27,491 nt of DNA from a virus: the IMG/VR virus record IMGVR_UViG_3300037246_001230, positions 1-27,491 of that record. One strand, written 5' to 3'. The position numbers were made by a program, and so were the translations under genes. The notes under the pieces were generated by a model that ran no database searches, was not told where the DNA came from, and worked only from the letters and a program-made list of their open reading frames with translations. This document shows, one piece after another, positions 1 through 6,724 of this stretch (its first letter is position 1; every line of letters begins with the position of its first letter).

Positions 1-863
1 TCTGGCTTACTGTAGGAATACTTCTGACGCTTTGGGTGTTGTCCATGCTTGTGCCGGTAGTGTTCGCATCCGAGGACGACGATGGTTGCAGAAACGGACA
101 TTTCCAATGCGGTCACGACGATGGCAACGACGGTGGTGCTGGCGGTGCTGGTGGTGATGGTGGTGATGGCGGGTCTGGTGGCACTGGTGGTGACGGTGGC
201 GAGGCTGATGCAAACGCGGAAGCGATAGCCAATGCGGAAGGTGGTGCTGGTGGAGCTGGTGGCGGCGGTGATGCGTCAATCGTTTTTGGCAAGCGGGCGC
301 CGACTAATTTCCTTTATATGCAGAACCAGGTGGAAGCCTGCGGGCGCACGTTCGGCTTTAGCGGATCGAATACGTCCGGGGGATGGGCCTTCGGGATCCC
401 GATCCCACGCAGCTGGACTCCGACTTGCGATCTCTGGAAAGCGGCCGAGGAAGCACAGCAAAATAATTTCGTCTATCTCAGCTATATGTTCCAGTGCAGC
501 ATCAAGGCTGTACGAAATGTAATGGGGGATGAATTGTGCGGTGAATTTGAATCGCTGGCGCTTGTCGAAATGGGAATCGTCACGGAAGCCCCGGATCTCG
601 GTGGGCTATACGATCAGGCCGCGAGATCTGGCTGGATGATGGCCGACATTACCGAAGAAGAATATATTGAACAGCAGCAAATGATCGCGGACAAATTTGC
701 TCAGTACGACAATCTGATCGAGTCGAATCAACAGCAGCAAGCCGCCGACGATGCTGAGATCGCACGATTGCAGGAAGAAGCAGCTGCGCGAGCAGCAGAG
801 TTAAAGAAGGATGATGCCCGACGCGCAGCGGCTAGAGCCGCACTCGACAAGGAAAAATCGTAA
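1..863 (+). CDS. Secreted or membrane-anchored glycine-rich phage protein (5' end outside window)
   Basis: The reading frame is open to the left edge of the window, from codon 3-5, with no in-frame ATG before position 45. The true start is therefore probably upstream; GTG at 36 or ATG at 45 would cut a hydrophobic segment in half. The first ~22 visible residues are hydrophobic and end in VVFA-S, like a signal peptide with a signal peptidase I site. An acidic stretch follows, then a GGAGGAGGDGGDGG-type tract (window codons about 40-90), an unrecognised Cys-containing domain (at least five Cys), and a charged Gln/Ala/Glu/Lys-rich C-terminus likely to form a coiled coil. The stop overlaps the next start as TAATG, so the two genes are probably co-translated. 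I do not recognise the family. A lysis, envelope or decoration role is only a guess from the signal sequence and the neighbouring membrane protein. Confidence 0.75.
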   Translation, partial: WLTVGILLTLWVLSMLVPVVFASEDDDGCRNGHFQCGHDDGNDGGAGGAGGDGGDGGSGGTGGDGGEADANAEAIANAEGGAGGAGGGGDASIVFGKRAPTNFLYMQNQVEACGRTFGFSGSNTSGGWAFGIPIPRSWTPTCDLWKAAEEAQQNNFVYLSYMFQCSIKAVRNVMGDELCGEFESLALVEMGIVTEAPDLGGLYDQAARSGWMMADITEEEYIEQQQMIADKFAQYDNLIESNQQQQAADDAEIARLQEEAAARAAELKKDDARRAAARAALDKEKS

Positions 864-1150
864 TGAATAAAGCGATACAGACGAACGTGATTACAGCAGT
901 GGTGACTGCCGGGATTTTAGGTGTTCTCGGTTGGGGTGCTGGTGTGTTCGAGGCCGGCTCCGATGCGCTCAGTGAGCAGCAGATCGAAGCAGTCCTCACC
1001 CGAGTGATGGTGACGGATTCTGGTGTCACCTACGCCGGCACACTGTCTGAAATCAACCTGACACTCGCCAGCATGGATTCCACGCTGGACGCTATCAAGG
1101 AAGATATTGACGATCTCGAAAATGCGGTAGGTGCGCTGGCATCAGAGTGA
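863..1150 (+). CDS. Small membrane protein with C-terminal coiled coil
   Basis: This 95-aa protein starts at an ATG sharing its A with the TAA stop of the upstream gene. Residues ~8-30 (VITAVVTAGILGVLGWGAGVF) form one transmembrane segment. The rest is soluble and acidic, with a heptad-like C-terminus (SEINLTLASMDSTLDAIKED onward) predicted to form a short coiled coil. The shape fits a small inner-membrane phage protein such as a lysis accessory protein, but one transmembrane helix and no diagnostic motif do not prove a holin or spanin. It ends 1 nt before the stop of the convergent minus-strand operon, with no room for a terminator between them. Confidence 0.8.
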   Translation: MNKAIQTNVITAVVTAGILGVLGWGAGVFEAGSDALSEQQIEAVLTRVMVTDSGVTYAGTLSEINLTLASMDSTLDAIKEDIDDLENAVGALASE

Positions 1151-1151
1151 A

Positions 1152-1382
1152 TCAGGCTGCATCATCCCAATCTTCCATCTGCCGAATAGCTTCCTTCTTT
1201 TTCTGCTCGAAGAACTTACCCACGGCATCTACATGAGCGACGGTGCGCCCTGCCAGATCGAAGGTAGGGACCGGGAACTTGCCTAGCCGGATGGCTCGCT
1301 TTGCGGCCCGGACGTTCACGTATTCAAAGATCTCGATCAGCTCATCGAGTTCAAGGATGGGGAGTAAATTTTGGGTTTCCAT
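1152..1382 (-). CDS. PrtN-like (pyocin activator family) DNA-binding regulator
   Basis: This 76-aa protein (from ATG at 1382) has the layout of the short pyocin-activator PrtN family: a helical N-terminus (ELDELIEIFEYVNVRAAKRA), a basic turn with the phrase KFPVPTF, a polar strand, then HVDAVGKFFEQKKKEA. In PrtN the equivalent is LPVPxF followed by VHxxDLAxYID. The family binds DNA and activates late or bacteriocin genes in Pseudomonas. A role in switching phage gene expression is inferred here. It is the last gene of the replication operon. A GTG at 1424 would add 14 residues and overlap the helicase stop by 10 nt; I prefer the ATG because family similarity begins there, although neither start has a strong ribosome binding site. 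Confidence 0.6.
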   Translation of the reverse strand: METQNLLPILELDELIEIFEYVNVRAAKRAIRLGKFPVPTFDLAGRTVAHVDAVGKFFEQKKKEAIRQMEDWDDAA

Positions 1383-1414
1383 TGTCGGGATTTGCCTGAA
1401 AGTGTCAAAAGTTG

Positions 1415-2827
1415 TTAGGCGCACTTTAGCACAGGCTTGATGTATTCACTCAAGCCGATCATCATTTCTTCTTGATTCTCTGCATTTTGGGCGAGTTTGC
1501 TGCTGACCCGAGCTTCGTAGGTATTCTCGGTGACGATATGGTGCAGGACGATCCGCTTGCCGACTGCCCGCAAGCCCCCGGAGAGGCGAGCGCATGTCTG
1601 CTGGTAATCGTACAGGCTCCATAGCAGGCCGAAGAAGATCAGGTTTTCAGATCCCGAGTAGTGGATATTCGTGCCTTCGCCGGCTGATTTCGGGCTGATG
1701 ATCAGCCTGTCGAACTTGCCGGCATTCCAGTCATTCTCGTCCTGCTCCGTTTTCAGCAGACGCCAGTTTTCGTTCGCCCTGGTGAGTGCCTTCTGGATGC
1801 GGAGCCGGTCAGGAATGTAGTGATAGACGATGATCACAGGCCCGCTCAGACCTTCCAGCAGCTCCATCAGGGCTTCGATCTTGGCGTCGTGGAATGAGTG
1901 CCACTTCGGGTGTTCGCTGTACACGAACCCGTTGGCGAGCTGCAGCAGCTTGTTTGCCAGCACCCCGTTGTTCACGGCCCGGATGATATCGCCGGCAAAG
2001 CGCAGGATGTAGTTGCGCTCAAGCTCCTGATACGCCTTGCGCTGGTTCTTGGTCAGATCGACCCGGACGGTGTTGATGCGGGGTTCCTCGAACCCCTCGA
2101 TGTAATCTTCGGCCCGCATGGATATGGTGATATCGCGGATTCGCTTACGGATCTGCCGCTTGGCGTAAGGCTGCGCCCGGTAGGTGTTGCTCGGGTCATG
2201 CCGGGTCGGAGCAATGAACCAGCGGTCATTGAATGCCTTCTCAGACGTTCCGAGGCGCTTGCCCCAATCCAGCAGGAAGAACTGCGCCCACAAGCCCCTC
2301 AGAGAGCGTGTGTCAGGCGAGCCGGACAGGTGAACCATGCGGTCGATCTTCTTCCGAACGCGCCGCAGCTGCTTCCAGCGGGCCGAGGATTGATAGCTGA
2401 AGCTCGCACACTCGTCCACGATGCAGTTGTCCCAATGCCACTTCTTGACCCACTGCTTTTCATGGATCATCTGGTCAACCAGCCAGCTGACGTTTTCCCG
2501 ATTGATCAGGTGGATCTCTGCCGGGGTATTCATTGCCTTGATCCGCTGCTTCTCGGTTCCCATGATCTTCTGGACTTCAAAATCGCGAATGTGGTCCCAC
2601 CTGGCAATCTCGTCCGTCCAGACTTTCCGGGCTACGCGCTTGGGCGCGATGATCAGGGTGTGGCAGACCATGTAATCGTCGATGAGCTGTTGCAGGGCCA
2701 TGAGCGAGCTGACCGTCTTGCCGAGGCCCATGCCGACCCAACAGGCGCAGTTCGGATGCTCCTGCTGGTGTTCCGACATACGGAACTGGAAGGGCAGGAT
2801 TAGTTCTTTACCGAGTGTCTCGATCAA
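1415..2827 (-). CDS. SNF2-family (SF2) DNA helicase/translocase
   Basis: 470 aa, an ATP-dependent DNA translocase of the phage SNF2 type, probably acting in replication or recombination. Visible motifs are a Q-motif-like PFQFRMSEHQ, Walker A GMGLGKT (32-38), the Ia-like TLIIAPKRV, motif II VDECASF (DEC at 138-140, a DExx-box variant), motif III LSGSPD (167-172), and a RecA2 half with SPKSAGEGTNI (motif V) and QQTCARLSGGLRAVGKR (motif VI). Motif VI is unusual: the common RxxR spacing is changed, with Gly where the second Arg normally lies. The only start that retains the Q-motif is TTG at 2827, with AAGG about 10 nt upstream, overlapping the 59-aa gene by 20 nt. ATG at 2779 is the alternative. 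Long plus-strand frames across this gene are shadows. Confidence 0.93.
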   Translation of the reverse strand: MIETLGKELILPFQFRMSEHQQEHPNCACWVGMGLGKTVSSLMALQQLIDDYMVCHTLIIAPKRVARKVWTDEIARWDHIRDFEVQKIMGTEKQRIKAMNTPAEIHLINRENVSWLVDQMIHEKQWVKKWHWDNCIVDECASFSYQSSARWKQLRRVRKKIDRMVHLSGSPDTRSLRGLWAQFFLLDWGKRLGTSEKAFNDRWFIAPTRHDPSNTYRAQPYAKRQIRKRIRDITISMRAEDYIEGFEEPRINTVRVDLTKNQRKAYQELERNYILRFAGDIIRAVNNGVLANKLLQLANGFVYSEHPKWHSFHDAKIEALMELLEGLSGPVIIVYHYIPDRLRIQKALTRANENWRLLKTEQDENDWNAGKFDRLIISPKSAGEGTNIHYSGSENLIFFGLLWSLYDYQQTCARLSGGLRAVGKRIVLHHIVTENTYEARVSSKLAQNAENQEEMMIGLSEYIKPVLKCA

Positions 2828-2987
2828 TGGTTATCGACCTTATTTCTACAATCGGATATCGAATGCCGCCGACGACGACAGCTCCACTTTTTCTTTCCTC
2901 GAATTTGCCGACAACGTGAGGCTCATTTTTGCGCCTGAGAATGATCCGGACCCGCTGGCCCTTCCGAAAATTGTAGTGAATGGTCAT
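2808..2987 (-). CDS. Small basic beta-rich protein of unknown function
   Basis: 59 aa. The start is the ATG at 2987 because it overlaps the stop of the upstream 49-aa membrane protein as ATGA. A longer frame to 3086 exists but would lie across that gene. Residues alternate charged and hydrophobic (GQRVRIILRRKNEPHVVGKF, GAVVVGGIRYPIVEIRSITI), giving a pattern of four or five beta strands like a small Sm-like, OB or SH3-type barrel. That suggests nucleic-acid or protein binding, but no family is recognised. It precedes the SNF2 helicase, overlapping it by 20 nt, so a helicase accessory role is possible. Confidence 0.6.
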   Translation of the reverse strand: MTIHYNFRKGQRVRIILRRKNEPHVVGKFEERKSGAVVVGGIRYPIVEIRSITIDRDTR

Positions 2988-3133
2988 TTCAAAATAACTA
3001 TCGCCAACACTGTCCATGCGATTGCGAGGATTGGTGATTGAAAACCACCTCGATACGCATAGCCTTGCCAGAACCAGCGTAACCATGAAATACCAGCAAT
3101 AATCGCGATCCCATAACCGACATATTCGATCAT
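2984..3133 (-). CDS. 49-aa two-helix membrane protein
   Basis: This short gene begins MIEYVGYGIAIIAGISWLRW and ends in WTVLAIVILK. It has two hydrophobic helices (about residues 5-22 and 34-48) joined by a polar aromatic/basic loop (WQGYAYRGG), so a hairpin integral membrane protein is likely. Both ends are fixed by ATGA overlaps: its ATG overlaps the VRR-NUC stop at 3130-3132, and its TGA (2984-2986) overlaps the start of the next gene at 2987. Two overlaps in the right phase on both sides are strong support for a gene this small. Function unknown; possibilities include a membrane tether for replication enzymes, a host-membrane effector or a superinfection factor, none shown by sequence. Confidence 0.7.
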   Translation of the reverse strand: MIEYVGYGIAIIAGISWLRWFWQGYAYRGGFQSPILAIAWTVLAIVILK

Positions 3134-3405
3134 GTGAAGATGCTCAACAACTGTTTGAAATCCCCGACCTCATAGATAACGTAAACCTCCGCGCCGTGTT
3201 GCTGCATTCTAGTGATGCAGTCGTCCTGCAACGGTGTCGGCTTGCGTCCTGGTGCTTTGAATTCGACAAAAAGCACCTTGCCTTCCTTGATGAATAGACG
3301 ATCAGGGACGCCCCGATTCGACGGACTTGCCAGCTTGACAGTGAACCAGTCATGCGCCTTTGCTACATCGGTGCATCGTTTTTCGAGTTTCTTTTCAGCC
3401 CCCAT
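3130..3405 (-). CDS. VRR-NUC domain nuclease
   Basis: 91 aa, a single-domain VRR-NUC protein of the PD-(D/E)XK superfamily, as found in phages next to replication helicases. Visible features are an N-terminal EKKLEKR helix, NRGVPDRLF (GVPD at 32-35) giving the catalytic Asp, the VEFK strand (E48, K50) completing the D-ExK site, the KPTPLQ signature with Gln60, and the C-terminal HGAEVYVI strand. The family includes FAN1 and acts as a structure-specific endonuclease; Holliday-junction or branch cleavage during replication is inferred. ATG at 3405 is preceded by GAGGAAAGG; a GTG directly before it is possible. The gene overlaps the upstream coiled-coil gene by 11 nt and is coupled downstream by ATGA. 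Confidence 0.88.
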   Translation of the reverse strand: MGAEKKLEKRCTDVAKAHDWFTVKLASPSNRGVPDRLFIKEGKVLFVEFKAPGRKPTPLQDDCITRMQQHGAEVYVIYEVGDFKQLLSIFT

Positions 3406-3832
3406 CACCTTTCCTCGCTAGAACTGTTGCAGCTAATCCGATTTTATCTTCTTCGTCATGCAGGCGCTTGAGTTCAGCCATCCGAAAATCATGCGACGGG
3501 AAATACTTTTCACTGACGATTCGATAGATATCGCCGGCAAACTGCAATCCCCACATTGTTGGCTTTTTGACAGCCGTAATATAGCCGGCAGCATCGAACA
3601 GTTTTTGTTCGTACTGTTTGTTTTGATCTTCCAGCTTGGTAATCAACGCATCACGGAGCAGCACTTCTTCCGCGTATTTGTAAAGTTTTTCAGTCACCCA
3701 ATCGACACGACATTGCAGATCTTTCATTTCTAGTCGAAGCTGTAAATGCAGCAAACCTTGATTCATCCTTGCTTCCCGACATTTTTCCAGCTCTAAAGTG
3801 CTTTGCAATAATAATTCATTCATTTCCGCCAT
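3395..3832 (-). CDS. Coiled-coil protein of unknown function
   Basis: 145 aa, mostly helical and charged. Residues 1-80 have heptad-like spacing (MNELLLQSTLELEKCREARM, then LEMKDLQCRVDWVTEKLYKY and LEDQNKQYEQKL), so a long coiled coil is likely. The rest (GYITAVKKPTMWGLQFAGDI onward) is helical with aromatic residues and ends in a Gly-rich tail. No enzymatic motif is seen. The start at 3832 overlaps the GIY-YIG stop by 17 nt; ATG at 3823 is an alternative. Composition is more AT-rich than the distal operon, resembling the adjacent GIY-YIG gene. Placement between two nucleases suggests a DNA-metabolism role, but this is context only. Confidence 0.75.
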   Translation of the reverse strand: MAEMNELLLQSTLELEKCREARMNQGLLHLQLRLEMKDLQCRVDWVTEKLYKYAEEVLLRDALITKLEDQNKQYEQKLFDAAGYITAVKKPTMWGLQFAGDIYRIVSEKYFPSHDFRMAELKRLHDEEDKIGLAATVLARKGDGG

Positions 3833-4139
3833 ACCTAAGATGAGTTAAAAATCGGTTGAAATCACGATCTGTTAAATATTCCCGACAAATTTGTGGTTGT
3901 TTCGCTTTTCGTTTTGCTTTCAATTGAATATTGTATTTCGGTTGTTCTGTTTCTAAAGCTCTTTTTTCAGCATCCATAGCTTCTATTCTTGAAGAAAAAC
4001 GCTCAATTTCCACACGTTTCAAATCTTCAAACCAATGAGCAGTTCTTTTGTGTTGCTCTAATCTATGGACTGCGCTCAGTGAAATACCAACGTACAACAA
4101 TTCATTTTTACTATTGAAATGCCTATACAAATGAATCAT
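3816..4139 (-). CDS. GIY-YIG endonuclease (possible free-standing homing nuclease)
   Basis: 107 aa. Degenerate GIY-YIG core: HLYRHF supplies the first strand, LLYVGIS (YVG at 16-18) the YIG strand, R26 in HRLEQH the conserved Arg helix, E58 in MDAEKRAL the metal-binding Glu, and N70 in PKYN the final Asn. The start at 4139 overlaps the polymerase stop as ATGA; a frame extending upstream to 4196 would overlap the polymerase by 61 nt and is not needed. The coding region is strikingly AT-rich: I counted 101 G+C in the 300 nt from 3841 to 4140 (about 34%), against over 50% in typical neighbours. A small GIY-YIG gene directly after a DNA polymerase gene is classic for phage homing endonucleases. 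It has no recognisable NUMOD domain, so a repair-type nuclease is also possible. Confidence 0.82.
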   Translation of the reverse strand: MIHLYRHFNSKNELLYVGISLSAVHRLEQHKRTAHWFEDLKRVEIERFSSRIEAMDAEKRALETEQPKYNIQLKAKRKAKQPQICREYLTDRDFNRFLTHLRYGGNE

Positions 4140-6172
4140 TTCCGATACCTCTTGCCTCTGAAACCGACAGCACCCACCGGCAAGCCATCGGCCCAATCAG
4201 GTTTGTCGCACATCACAGTGCAGACTTCTTTAACTGAACCGAATCCTTCACGCGGCTCCATGATTATCTCGTCATGCACTGTCCCTAAAATCGGATATTT
4301 CATCGTGTTCAATTTGAACATCGCCAGTGCCATCAAATCTCTGGCAATTCCTTCGCAGGCATTTTGTAATAATTTTCCACCGTAAGTAGAACATCGCGAC
4401 CACTGTCGGGTGTAAGTATTGATACCCCAATATCTAAGCTCTCCGTTCGAAATCCCCGGCTTGTAATAAGCCAGTTTTCTCTTGCTCGGTAATCGCATAT
4501 ACAGATAATCACCGACGACTCTGAACATGAGTTTATTCGTCTTAAAAGTTGTACCAGGATTTTCGACAGCCAATATCGCAGCTTCATTTATGTTCTCCCA
4601 CGTTTCTACAATTTGTGGATTCGCATCACGCCAATCCCACTTGATTTGATCCGCTGTTTCGCCTTCGATCTTCGTGCCGTATTGCTTCGACATTTTGACG
4701 AACGCGGCCTGACCACCCTGATAGCCGAGCGCCAACACAGCGATCTTGCCGAGGAAGCGTAGCTTCGGGAAATTCTTTCCGAATTCTTTCAAGTAATCCA
4801 GATCAGTCGGATGGCCGAACATGCGAGCTGCGGTGTACTCGTAAACCAGCCCATGCGTGGCGAAGATTTCGAGAATGTCGAGCTGGCCGGCGAGCCATGC
4901 GGTGATCCGCGCCTCGATGGATTTGAAGTCGGCAAAGAGCAAATCGCGGCCGGCGCCGGGTATCAGCATTCCCCGGACGCAGCTGGCGAAGATCTTCATC
5001 GGGTTTTGCGGCCACAGCATCTTGATCCAGCCCACGGATCGCTCCCTGAACGCTTCTATCGCCAGCTCCGGGTCTTCGATGATGGGTCTGAATAGGTTTT
5101 GCAGCTGCACGATCAGGCTCGACCAGCGGCCTGTCGATGCGCCACAGAACAGGAACATGCCCCGCAGTCGTTCGTCAGCGCACACGGACCGCTCCATTGC
5201 CGTGAACTTATCCGGCGCTTTCATATTGTGTAGCGAATAGATGCGCAGCACCCATCGAACATCTTGCGCCAGATCCTTGCGCTTGAGCGTGTCCTTGACC
5301 GTTTGCGCCTGTAGGTTTTCAATCTCGACACCCTGACTGCGAAACCACTCACTTAGCGCCTGTGTCTGCGACGGTTTCAGCCCGTTGATATCGTGCATTT
5401 TCTTAACCAGGCGGGTCTTGTATTCGGTGATTAGGTGCTGGACGTCTGCCACTCGTTCAAGATCGACGCGCCAGCCCCGGTCATTTATCTTCTGATCGAG
5501 CAGGAATAGTTTTTGCTCCGACTTGCCGAGGTCCGGCACGATCTGATCCAGATCCCGTTCGGCGTGAACATCGTCAACGCAATAGGTGTACAGGTTGTAA
5601 AATTTGTCCGGCACATCGTCGGGCAACCATCGAGTAGCCGGATTCAGTTTCGATGGCTTGCGGGGTTTCGACAGGCGCAGCATATCGGGCCGGCCATCCT
5701 CGTCTTTCTGGTGTGCTGTCTTGAGTGCCTTGCAGGCATCACCTAGCCCCCGAGGGAGCGAGTGAGCTGCGGCCTTCGCGGCTGTGCAGACCCACTGGCT
5801 GCGCTTGGTTTGGGGGAAATTTATTATTTGTCCTGGTAGTCCGTTAAGAATCGTTCGCTCGAACTGACTGTTGTGCGCGCGGAGCTGCCCGCCACTGTTG
5901 ATGTGCCAGCGGATCCGCTTGGGGCCTCTGAATCCGATGTGACACAGACCACCCTGTTTGGCGACGTAATTTCTGATCTGTCGCCGTAAGGATCTCGGTA
6001 GCAGGGGATCTGGAATCCAGAGATTGACCGGTTCGTCACCGAACGCATATGCGAGGCAAAGGATCTCGGTTGAATCGCATTCGGCGTATCGGTAAACGCC
6101 AGATTTTTTGAGCAAGGTTCTGGAAAAGGTTTCAATGTCGATGTGACAAATGAAAGGCATTTCAGAAGACAT
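4136..6172 (-). CDS. Family A DNA polymerase with 3'-5' exonuclease domain
   Basis: 678 aa, the phage replicative polymerase. N-terminal proofreading domain: Exo I DIET (12-15), Exo II AHNSQFERTIL, Exo III YCVDDVHAERD. Polymerase domain: STGRWSS, motif A FADFKSIEAR (D415), motif B RFLGKIAVLALGYQGG (Lys and Tyr present), motif C VHDEI (H633, D634, E635). All catalytic residues are present. Length fits phage PolA proteins lacking the 5'-3' exonuclease. ATG at 6172 overlaps the upstream 30-aa gene by 11 nt; ATG at 6160, one base after that gene's stop, would remove four residues and is equally plausible. The last ~480 nt are more AT-rich than the middle, grading into the AT-rich GIY-YIG gene. 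Its stop is ATGA-coupled to that gene. Confidence 0.97.
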   Translation of the reverse strand: MSSEMPFICHIDIETFSRTLLKKSGVYRYAECDSTEILCLAYAFGDEPVNLWIPDPLLPRSLRRQIRNYVAKQGGLCHIGFRGPKRIRWHINSGGQLRAHNSQFERTILNGLPGQIINFPQTKRSQWVCTAAKAAAHSLPRGLGDACKALKTAHQKDEDGRPDMLRLSKPRKPSKLNPATRWLPDDVPDKFYNLYTYCVDDVHAERDLDQIVPDLGKSEQKLFLLDQKINDRGWRVDLERVADVQHLITEYKTRLVKKMHDINGLKPSQTQALSEWFRSQGVEIENLQAQTVKDTLKRKDLAQDVRWVLRIYSLHNMKAPDKFTAMERSVCADERLRGMFLFCGASTGRWSSLIVQLQNLFRPIIEDPELAIEAFRERSVGWIKMLWPQNPMKIFASCVRGMLIPGAGRDLLFADFKSIEARITAWLAGQLDILEIFATHGLVYEYTAARMFGHPTDLDYLKEFGKNFPKLRFLGKIAVLALGYQGGQAAFVKMSKQYGTKIEGETADQIKWDWRDANPQIVETWENINEAAILAVENPGTTFKTNKLMFRVVGDYLYMRLPSKRKLAYYKPGISNGELRYWGINTYTRQWSRCSTYGGKLLQNACEGIARDLMALAMFKLNTMKYPILGTVHDEIIMEPREGFGSVKEVCTVMCDKPDWADGLPVGAVGFRGKRYRK

Positions 6173-6254
6173 TCATAGCCACAACGAATAGAAGGATGCC
6201 GCCGATAAGAAGGATCGTGCAGATGATCGAAACGTGATCTTCAAAGCGTTTCAT
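6162..6254 (-). CDS. 30-aa single-span membrane peptide
   Basis: The peptide reads MKRFEDHVSIICTILLIGGI and ends FVVAMNVF: a short charged N-terminus followed by one ~20-residue transmembrane helix. Its ATG overlaps the SET gene stop at 6251-6253 as ATGA, and its TGA lies one base before an ATG of the polymerase (TGAAATG). This coupling and the clean hydrophobic segment make it a credible gene despite its size. Function unknown. With the 49-aa protein at 2984-3133 it is one of two tiny membrane proteins embedded in the replication operon. Confidence 0.6.
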   Translation of the reverse strand: MKRFEDHVSIICTILLIGGILLFVVAMNVF

Positions 6255-6628
6255 TTCGACTCCGGCTCCGGAATTCTCATTGCCTCATGTTCTTCGGGTC
6301 CGGACATATCGTAGTTGCATGTGAGTTCTTCGCCAGCCTTGATATCGTAAAGAGCATTCTCGCCATCGGTGTTCGGATCTTCGGAATGATTCATAAACTT
6401 GTCACTGTCGAGACTGATTATGAAACTGCCATCATCCTCCCGCCATGTGTAGCGGTACATATGATCTCGGGCCTGTTCAGGCAACGACTCTATGACGCGA
6501 ACGGCAATCGTCATATCCATGATCGGATGCTTTTTCCAAAGCGCCTGACCTTTCTTCAAATCTTCTAAAGTGAATAAGCCGAGTCCGTGAATTTTGGAAG
6601 GCTTGACTTCGGTTTTGATCAGTAACAT
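6251..6628 (-). CDS. SET-domain protein (putative lysine methyltransferase)
   Basis: 125 aa, about the size of the minimal SET domains found in viruses and some bacteria. Visible motifs are the N-terminal IHGLGLFT (SAM-binding GxG, residues 13-20), FMNHSEDPNT (NHSxxPN, 78-87, part of the pseudoknot and SAM pocket) and AGEELTCNYD (98-107) with a C-terminal Tyr that is the usual catalytic residue. Such proteins transfer methyl groups from SAM to protein lysines; target unknown, with a host chromosomal or phage replication protein possible. It has AAGG about 7 nt before the ATG and lies directly after an intrinsic terminator, so its expression may depend on read-through. Its stop is ATGA-coupled to the 30-aa membrane peptide. 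Confidence 0.9.
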   Translation of the reverse strand: MLLIKTEVKPSKIHGLGLFTLEDLKKGQALWKKHPIMDMTIAVRVIESLPEQARDHMYRYTWREDDGSFIISLDSDKFMNHSEDPNTDGENALYDIKAGEELTCNYDMSGPEEHEAMRIPEPESK

Positions 6629-6639
6629 TCGTATGCCTT

Positions 6640-6707
6640 AAAAAAGACAGTGCCGAGGGCGGGTACACCATAACGAAGAACCATCATTTTGGTTACCCCC
6701 GGCACTG
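6640..6707 (-). terminator. Intrinsic (Rho-independent) terminator between SSB and SET genes
   Basis: Read on the minus strand, a 12-bp GC-rich stem (arms at 6707-6696 and 6659-6648, 11 Watson-Crick pairs plus one G-U) is followed after two bases by TTTTTT at 6645-6640. The 36-nt loop is long for a terminator but contains a nested AACC/GGTT stem. On the plus strand the same hairpin is followed by TTTTT at 6712-6716, so it could act in both directions. It divides the replication operon into an upstream part (SSB, DUF2800) and a downstream part (SET, polymerase, helicase). Partial termination or antitermination is inferred. Confidence 0.7.
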
Positions 6708-6724
6708 CCAGTTTTTACCTAATG

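Noticed and set aside
7-279. 90-aa His/Arg-rich minus-strand frame
   Set aside because: It is the antisense of the glycine-rich coding tract; the composition is a by-product of GGN codons.
1898-2803. 301-aa plus-strand open frame
   Set aside because: It lies antisense to the SNF2 helicase, which has all its motifs; the plus frame has no recognisable domain or ribosome binding site.
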